DNA from: Coleophoma eucalyptorum
Lineage: Eukaryota; Ascomycota; Leotiomycetes; Helotiales; Dermateaceae
DNA length: 64,000 nt
Assembly: GCA_026120035.1 (NCBI GenBank)
Contig: JALRME010000014.1
Span: forward strand, 124,001 to 188,000
Direction: 5' to 3'
Shown: positions 57,013 through 64,000 of the stretch, piece after piece
How the letters are laid out: every line of letters starts with the position of its first letter
How positions within the stretch are numbered: the stretch's first letter is position 1
The notes under the pieces: generated by a model
What the model was told of the DNA's origin: nothing
What the model saw: only the letters and a program-made list of their open reading frames with translations
Databases searched by the model: none
Program-made: the position numbers and the translations under genes

Positions 57013-58789
57013 AGTGATGAGTCCCCAAAAGGGTCGGAAAAGACTGTGACGGAATGTTACGAGTCAAATGAGTGAATGTATGACTCCAACAATTCCAATA
57101 ATGAAGGTGGGGGGGGGGGGACACGAAGCAAAAAAGACAGTAGGGCTTCTGATTGAAGATGGATTAATAAAAGTGGCAGGCCAAAACGAAGTTATATAAA
57201 CGAAACTGTAGATGTCATTGATGTAAGATAAGCCAGGAAAGCTTATGGCTAGTTCTTCCCGCCGCCGATTTCAACCATATTCAGCCCGAAATCCTGGTCA
57301 CAAGCGGATGCTGAAGCTTCAAGCCATCTGCTCGGATACTAAGTCTTGAGATAACCGATGCTACATAGGTACCAAGCAAGCAACCACTCCGAACTGTGCT
57401 GATGATGCTGGGCTGAGTAAAGCTCCATTGATCTGTTCTGGCTGGATTGACATGACGTCCCGGTTCTTGCGTCCTGTTTCGTGAGTCTTGGGCCATGAAA
57501 CGCACAATCCGGGCAAGTTCCAGAACTGTTAGCTCAAGTAGCATCCTCCACTGTTAGAGAAATCTTGCGTTACAGTTGCAGCAGTGGAGCATGGACCACA
57601 AATGGTCTGGCTATCAGGTAAGATCCTCTGTGCAAGCTCGGAAAAGAAATAAAAATCAACAAGCATCAGAGTTCGGAGGCGGAATAGGGTTGACGAGGAA
57701 GGTTTAGTATAACGAGTAGAGAAGGCGTCAGGATGGAGAGTTCCGGCAGTAGGCCATAATACTGGTACGAGTGTCACCTACCATGAGCCTTGATAGCATC
57801 AAAGAACTTTATTTCCCTATGCGTCAAGTTTCCTGTGCCCAGGATTATGCATTGGTCTCGCGTTGTGAGATAACCGCAAGCGGACGCCCCTTTCTTGTCA
57901 TCTACACAAGTACAATAAATCAATATCAGCAGATATCGAAGGCCCCTGACTAAATCCAGGCTGAAAGGCGAGAAGCTACGACGGAATACACCGCCTGGAT
58001 GTGGTTTGATACGCGTGAGCTTAGAAGCTACCTTTCTCCGCGTCCAGTGGGGAAGTCCTGCACTAAGACTAGCCGACCTAACTGCAACAAGCAACAGATT
58101 GTGCTTTCTTTGCCTTCGCAGTAGACCCATTGTCCGACGGTCTGGTACTTGATTTAAGAAGCGGCCGCTAAGGAAGATTTGATTTGTGTTGGCGGACGAG
58201 GTGATGATAATCGTGAATGGATGGAAAGCATCTAGTTCGCTTGACGATTTAGACCACCTCCGTAACGTATCGCCGTCGGCCGACGGCACTTTTAAGGTGC
58301 AAGTCTCCATTGCTATACAGGTTGGTTAATGACTAGAATCTGTTTATCGACTGCGAATGCTATGTTCTTTTAATTGATCCCTACCACGAGTTTCCCAGTG
58401 CCGTCTTCAAAAGACACCAATCTGCCTACTCCGTGCCAGAGTGGTTTAGTGACCAAGACGGGCCAGTTGATGGAAAGGACGGCTTCACTAACATGTGCAT
58501 CCCGATAGCATGCATCAGCTGTATCAGTAAGTCTTCTTGCTTTAGCTTCGGCATGTTAACCTACGATGAATCCACATCCTTTTGTCTTCCAGCTGAATAG
58601 TGGTAGTTGTGCTTGACATAACACTCAACTCCTCTGCTAGTCATATCATGCAATGGGCGGAGTTTTCATTAATACATTATTTCGTAATCTATAATTTTCG
58701 AGTTGGGTACCTTGTCATACGCCATAATCAATACCGCCCACGTCTAACTATACTCATCCATCGTTATTGTACATCTTGACATCCCACTC
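57013..58789. other. gene-free stretch, 1.8 kb
   Basis: Upstream region of the WSC-oxidase and 3' region of OMA1. It contains a 12-nt G run at 57109-57120 and a TATATAA element (minus strand) at about 57193-57201, roughly 185 bp before the oxidase ATG. A 178-codon ORF (58310-57774, minus) has no motif and is not called. Confidence 0.55.
57109..57120 (+). repeat. poly-G run, 12 nt
   Basis: Uninterrupted homopolymer about 100 bp upstream of the WSC-oxidase ATG. Length is prone to sequencing error. Confidence 0.9.
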
Positions 58790-59973
58790 CTACCTCCAGA
58801 ATGCGTCGCCAAGTCCACCACCAAGACTGTCCATTACCGTTCTGAAATCTCTGTGATATCCAAAAGTAGTGGCACATCCACTCTCCATTCTCTCTTCCTC
58901 TGCCTTATCCAGCCACTTCAGCATTTGAGCAACTCGAGTTTCGTTACTTGGATGTGTGCTGACCCATTCCGGCGGTTCATCTTCTTGCGCCTGTGCCATT
59001 CGCTGCCACAATCCAACCGCTGCTCGAGGGTCATAGCATGCCTTAGCCATCATCATCAGCCCAATATAGTCTGCCTCACTTTCTTGTTGTCGGCTGGCAG
59101 GTCGAGCAATTCCCAGGTCTAAAGCCAGGTCACCGAGAAACTGGCCCAGGCCATATAAGCCTAGGGATGCACCGATGACGGTGAAAAGGTAACGGAAAGG
59201 AGTGAATAGAACCATGGAAGACATCTGCTCAGCCTGGTGCTGGGCGAGATTATGGCTGATCTCGTGGCTCAAAACGGTGGCGAGACCGTCGTCGTTCTGG
59301 CATATGGGGAGAATCCCGCTATATACGAAGACTTTTCCTCCAGGGATGACGAAAGCGTTCTTCTCTAGGTATAAGGTTAGTTCCGAAGCATATGTTAAAT
59401 ATCGGGCTTCGTACCATTCGACCGGATAACATGGACTTCCCAATTGACATGCTCCAGACCACTCGCGGGTATCAGCCTCTGCATGACTCTGTCCACCATC
59501 TTGCTCCGTCTATCCCAGCTGGGCACGAGAGCTCCTTGTTGTTGTGCATCCATCATTATCTTTTGGTACAAAAGCTGTCCCTCTTGCTCCACACTCTCCT
59601 CACTGTAGCAGTTGAATCTCCGGCGTCCGCTGATTGGAACTGTTTCCAGGTTGGAGTAGTAAAATATTGCACCTGCGCCTGCGATTATTACCACTACAAT
59701 CTTGGTCTGGGGAGAACGTCCGAAGTTCTGTAGCTGTTCAACAGTTATGAGAGGCTTCGCTTCATGAACACGCCCAGGATCATATCTCAAGACACGACCA
59801 GTCCGACGAGGAACAGGGCTCCCGCGGGGGCGGAAGGCATAGTTTCGCACGAATGAAGCGCTAGGAGGGGTTCGTTGTCGTGCTGCGGGAAATGCGCGTG
59901 GGGTAAAGCCTTGAGCTTGCCTCGGAAGGGTGCGAAGAATCGAGGGTATCTTGGGTATTCGTGAGGAGAACAT
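58790..59973 (-). CDS. OMA1: mitochondrial inner-membrane metalloendopeptidase Oma1 (M48)
   Basis: Stress-activated zinc protease of the inner membrane that acts in mitochondrial quality control (cleaves OPA1/Mgm1-like and other membrane substrates in relatives). Exons 59973-59415 and 59364-58790; 377 aa. The open frame starts with TTG upstream, so the first ATG (59973) is used. It is followed by an Arg/Ser/Pro-rich presequence (FSSRIPKIPSILRTLPRQ). One membrane helix KIVVVIIAGAGAIFYYS follows. The intron (GTACG...CCTAG, branch GAACTAACC) joins IRSNE|KNAFVIPGGKVFVYSGIL. The zinc motif SHEISHNLAQHQAEQ is near residue 220, and the third ligand Glu is in RQQESEADYIGLMMM. THPSNETRVAQML near the end is the usual M48 signature. 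Confidence 0.94.
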
Positions 59974-61340
59974 GTTGACAAGAGGTCGCAACCAAGACAG
60001 CGGAGGCAGATATCATCTGCTTCCAGGTGCTGCGAGCTTCAAAATTGCACCGCGAGACGAGGACATAAAGAATTCCGAGGCTGCCTGCCTGTGACAGTGA
60101 CGTGACGTGCGTATTCGAGCTCTCAAAGCGCGGTGCACGTTGCGGTCCGAGCATTGAGTTTAAGGTGTTCGTAGAATCACTCGAACGTGGAATCCTGGTT
60201 CATGCTGACTCAGCTACTTTGGGGGACGGGCACACGCTACAAGTCTGGAAATAGGATTTTACGAAGACTTTTCAATCGCTTTCAAGTGTTATTGTAAGGG
60301 AGCTTGAGGTCCTTTTCTTTTTCTTTTTACTTTTCTTTCCAGAAAGCTCTTGCCTGAGGATGATCAACAATTGTCCCGGTAGACTGTCTACGCATGTCAG
60401 TCTATGCATGTGTCTATCGAAGATACGATACGCTTTCACGTTACGTCTCGTGAGCATCGATCAGAGAAGACAGCGGTCTTATATAATCGATTCTTCCGTG
60501 TGGCCTACTCAGCTGGTCAAGTTCTCAATCAAAGAAACCCGACCCTCCACGATAGAAATCTGGCTGGCTCCCATACGTTCCTACTTACCCATGCCCGTGG
60601 CCCCATTACTTTAAATTGACGCAGCTCTGTTCGAGAGAATCGCCCGATGGTGTCCAGTGGCTGTGTCACGGTGCAGAGTTGATGGGATATCCTCGTGCTT
60701 TGACCGTCACTAACTATTGATTTGCCTTTGCGAGCACAAGGGTGCGATATATAGTAGCACGAGTAGTAGTAGCAGTATTGCCCCGGGCGGGTGCTCGACC
60801 AAAGCATAAACATCTCAAGCCGGGCAAATCAGCATCCAGCATCCCCGTCTATTCAATTTACTGGACTGACCAGGAGACCAAAGCATTCTTCCCCTGGGTA
60901 ATATGTCAAGAGTCGAGGGCCTATAGAGCCGAAGTGTCAACGATCGCTTACCGGGCGAGTCGACTACCGACCCCGGCACGTTCAGCTCAGGAATCCAATC
61001 AGGGGCATGATTCAGCCACGCCGCCACCAAACTCATTCACCGCAGCACGTCTCAGTAAACGCTTTCGCACTCTCCTCCCCCAATTCTGTCCCTCCTTCCT
61101 GAAGCCCACGATGCGAAGTATAATCCTTGTCCTGCACAGCGGCCAACTGCCTATTTTCGGCAGCTTGTCTTCGTGCATGTGCAATATATTATGCGTCCCA
61201 CCTGATTAGCAGAGACCAAAGAAACGGACGACCAGAGAAGAATCAATAAGTATGCCCAGTATCCTCAAGAATAGGGAAGCCAGGCTTTGGCTTTGGCTTT
61301 CCTTTCAGCTGTGCCTCCCGTCCCCGCCCCCGCTGTCAAG
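59974..61340. other. intergenic region, OMA1 / PLC-like gene (divergent)
   Basis: 1.4 kb between divergent starts. A pyrimidine-rich block (CTTTTTCTTTTTACTTTTC) is at about 60315-60340. ORFs up to 155 codons on + carry no recognisable domain. Confidence 0.55.
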
Positions 61341-62328
61341 ATGCGTTTCAGTCATGCCCTTTCATGTTTAAGCTGCGTTGCCGCGGCTTCTGCCATCGCC
61401 TGCAACGGTTATGAAGAGCTTTGCGCACGCAAGTACTCGAACATCACTCAGATTGGAACCCATGACTCGGCCTTTGTGGGTTGGTTGCCCACCGAGAACC
61501 AAGCGGACACTGTCACCGAGCAACTCGATGCCGGAATTCGCTTTTTGCAAGCCCAAACCCACGAAAAGGACAGCGTCTTGACTCTCTGCCATACTTCCTG
61601 TCTAGAGCTGGATGCAGGCCCGCTCTCTGACTACCTCACCACCGTCAAGACTTGGTTGGACGCCAATCCGGATGAGGTTCTCACTCTGCTCCTGACCAAT
61701 GGCGACTATGTCGATGTAACGCTGTTTGGAGATGTAATGGAATCGACTAATCTGTCTTCATACGCTTATACTCCCAGCAGCCAGGTGACTATTGATGAGT
61801 GGCCAACCTTGCAGACCATGATCGATAGTGGAGATAGACTGGTTGTGTTCCTGGGTTAGTAGATCCCAAGATTAAACCTCACTAAATCCCTTCTAACAAC
61901 TTTTAGACTATGATGGTGACACCAGTAAAGTCCCATACATATTGCCGGAATTCACATACTTTTGGGAGACGGCCTATGATGTGACTGATTCTTCTTTCCC
62001 ATCTTGTGCTCTCGACAGACCATCAGGCTCAACTGGATCTGGACTGATGTATATCGTCAACCACTTTTTGGACTTCGATCTCTTAGGCATCAAGTTTCCT
62101 GATACGTTGGCCCTTTCTACGACGAATGCTGCTTCAGGTACTGGAAGTATTATTGCACAGACTGACTTGTGCGAATCTACCTGGAGCGGTCAAAAGCCAA
62201 AGGCAGTCTTGGTTGACTATTTTGAAGTTGGTGAGTTTTGGTTTCGCGATGGTACATTTAGGACAACTTGCTAACATGCCACTGCAGGTGATGTTTTCAC
62301 TGCTCAGAGCCTTCTCAATGGGCTTTGA
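61341..62328 (+). CDS. secreted PLC-like phosphodiesterase (PI-PLC X-box superfamily)
   Basis: Predicted extracellular phosphodiesterase of the fungal PLC-like group. Substrate unknown. Exons 61341-61854, 61907-62230 and 62288-62328; 292 aa. The ATG at 61341 begins a clear signal peptide (MRFSHALSCLSCVAAASA). The ORF upstream has only a TTG, so 61341 is preferred. The TIM-barrel core shows ITQIGTHDSAFVG with the first catalytic-type His, GIRFLQAQTH, a second His in LTLCHTSCLELDAG, and LDANPDEVLTLLLTNGD. Intron 1 (GTTAGT...TTTTAG) joins VVFLD|YDGD in phase 1. Intron 2 (GTGAGT...CTGCAG) leads to a 41-nt last exon ending FTAQSLLNGL. No GPI tail. Confidence 0.9.
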
Positions 62329-64000
62329 TACAATAACTCTATCTAATCATTCAATTTGAGATCTTTCGACCAGATCTCGAGGATTGGAGCTGGGGAAATG
62401 CGCATTAGTATCATTACATGCTTAATACTTAAATCAGAATACCCCTTCAAACAAGACCAAATTTTGTCCCACACAAAGAGTCGGTGCTAGTAATAATATG
62501 CTTATGATCACTGTTTATGAAAGGTAACAATCAAGCATTGTAGGCTCACATAATACCTTTGTGGCTAAGCTCCTATAATCCTGCGTCCGCATATCTATGG
62601 TCGGTTGCGCATGTACATACCGTATGTATACATATGCATATACCTTGGTGTCACGGTATCCTACCTTCCACCTTAATAATCCCTTTTTTCCAAGTTTGCA
62701 GGAGCAAACTTTAAATTTCCGCTTGAATGAACAATAAATCTTGATCCCGCTTGTAGTTTTTGAGAGAGATATACAGCATGCTTACCACTAAAGATTTTAG
62801 ATGGCCCAAAAGTCCACGCGACTGAAACCCTGCGTAAATCAACAAAGGAGGCTTCGCAAGTCATGAGCCACGCATGCGCCAAGCAGCCAGAAATCCATTT
62901 AGCCGAACCCCTCAAACCATGGACGACCCTGGATCCCCATTGAAATCAGCATGATATATAAAACTCCGCGCGCCACCTCCTACGAGAATGCTGTGTGTGC
63001 CTTGCGGCTCGTTCCTTTCGGAGAGTTAGATCCTGGTCCTGCATGGCCTTCCTTCCGAAGCCGGGGATGATTGGTTCTCTTAAACTGCGGGCTGTCATCG
63101 GTTAGTGGAGGGTAGTAATGCGTAGTTTGTTACTATGCTAATGGCTCCTTCCGTCTATTCCAGAGAAATTTTCTCTATTGATGAAACTTGACTTATGTCC
63201 ATATATGTATGCATGTATGCACGTATGTCTTCTTTTTTGAAATGTGTAAGATCATCTATCTGAGCGGGTTGCGGCTGCGGTGGTGGTGCGATTTTTGGTA
63301 GGGGAGACGAGAAGTGCCGGCCCCCAGAAGTACCATCCCACGTCTTTCACATCTTGCTTTTGGATCCCGAAAGAACACCATAAGCACAGGTGGAGATTCT
63401 ATCAGGCCCTGCTGCAAAGCCACGAGCCGACTACTATATAAAAAAACATACCAAAGCCCTCAAGCTCAGAAATGCCTCACCTAGCCTAGGCTAATTCATA
63501 GCCGATATCTATAGTATAAGACAGCAATCTATAAGGTCGGAGCCGCGTACTAGCTACATAACGTATATTGCCATCCCGAACAATCAACCTACCGAAGAAA
63601 AGAAAGTCAGATCATGAAGATACTAATGCGCAGAAGGATACTCATTTTGGTTTTGTTGCATGTCGCTGCAAGGTCCAGACTCTTGAGGTGAAGAGGCTCG
63701 TGGTATTATGGTCGGGCCCCGTTGAGGGCCACAAGCCTAGATCCCCGGAGTTTGGGGGAAGTGTGCTAGGGAGGGGTCATGTGATTCGCCAGTTCTAGGA
63801 GGCGCCTTCAGATGTGCTCGCTTAACTTCTGTGTTTTGCATGGAAGAACCAGGGGCTGCTGGCTGGGCGAAGGATGAAGGATGAGGTATGAAGGATGGGG
63901 GTGCAGGTCAGTGTGGTTTGAGTGAGGTTACAGCCTCGATGAATCTGCTGCCTTGGGCTTGAGGCGTGAATGAGTGAGAGAGGGATAGGCAACATTAAGC
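62329..64000. other. gene-free right end, 1.7 kb
   Basis: No recognisable gene. Simple ATGT/ATGC-rich stretches at about 62617-62645 and 63196-63225, and a GGATGAA-like short repeat at about 63872-63900. ORFs of 80 codons or fewer have no motif. A gene may begin outside the window. Confidence 0.55.

Noticed and set aside
57774..58310. 178-codon minus-strand ORF between the WSC-oxidase and OMA1
   Set aside because: No domain, signal peptide or splice support. Composition resembles non-coding sequence.
58430..58480. tRNA A-box-like TGGTTTAGTGA
   Set aside because: No matching B box or cloverleaf could be drawn downstream, so no tRNA is called.
62617..63225. Short ATGT/ATGC-rich stretches considered as a possible telomere- or transposon-related repeat
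   Set aside because: Too short and irregular, with no terminal repeats or coding remnants.

Overview
This 64 kb window comes from a filamentous ascomycete (Pezizomycotina). Spliceosomal introns are mostly 45-65 nt with GTAAGT/GTATGT-type donors and CTAAC-like branch points. Intergenic regions run 0.4-3.8 kb. The gene set is typical of the group: a GPI-anchored GH17 glucanase, a DFG5/DCW1-type GH76 enzyme, a Mit1/CHD3-like remodeler, WSC proteins, a Zn2Cys6 regulator and an ENA ATPase. A leotiomycete (Helotiales-like) origin is my guess from overall protein flavour, not proven here. I see no bacterial operons, CRISPR arrays, rRNA or tRNA genes, or intact transposons.

Layout. 0-21.5 kb is mostly housekeeping: the 3' part of C1-tetrahydrofolate synthase (+), a secreted S10 serine carboxypeptidase (+), the PRELI lipid-transfer protein Ups1 (-), a seven-exon Mit1/CHD3-type chromatin remodeler (-), the mitochondrial rRNA 2'-O-methyltransferase Mrm1 (+) and a ferric reductase (+). 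The ferric reductase has three exact iron-GATA (SreA-type) sites upstream. 21.5-31 kb holds two GPI-type cell-wall enzymes on the same strand, GH17 endo-beta-1,3-glucanase and GH76 Dfg5/Dcw1, separated by long gene-free stretches. 32-38 kb holds a disabled chimera (NO VEIN/sacsin-like GHKL ATPase head fused in frame to a dynamin C-terminus) and an ENA-type P-type Na+/K+ ATPase.

39-44 kb is one large secreted mucin-like protein (-). It has a Ser/Thr minisatellite followed by about 13 tandem Cys modules encoded by tandem small exons, including two GC-AG introns and a 14-nt micro-exon. 45-52 kb is a small accessory/detoxification group: Zn2Cys6 regulator (-), MFS drug transporter (-), divergent MDR oxidoreductase (+) and a phytanoyl-CoA dioxygenase (-) whose 5' end looks frameshifted. 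52.5-57 kb is a five-WSC-domain copper radical (glyoxal) oxidase (-) with an in-frame TAA inside WSC domain 4. 58.8-62.3 kb holds the mitochondrial protease Oma1 (-) and a secreted PLC-like phosphodiesterase (+). The last 1.7 kb shows nothing I can name.

How they relate. Three mitochondrial quality/biogenesis genes (Ups1, Mrm1, Oma1) are scattered and unlinked in function. The wall/surface genes (GH17, GH76, mucin, WSC-oxidase) dominate the middle and right. Three loci (GHKL-dynamin, phytanoyl dioxygenase, WSC-oxidase) carry reading-frame breaks, so the accessory half may be decaying, or the assembly may contain errors there. Exon coordinates were worked out by hand from splice signals and frame, and no alignment or RNA evidence was available.
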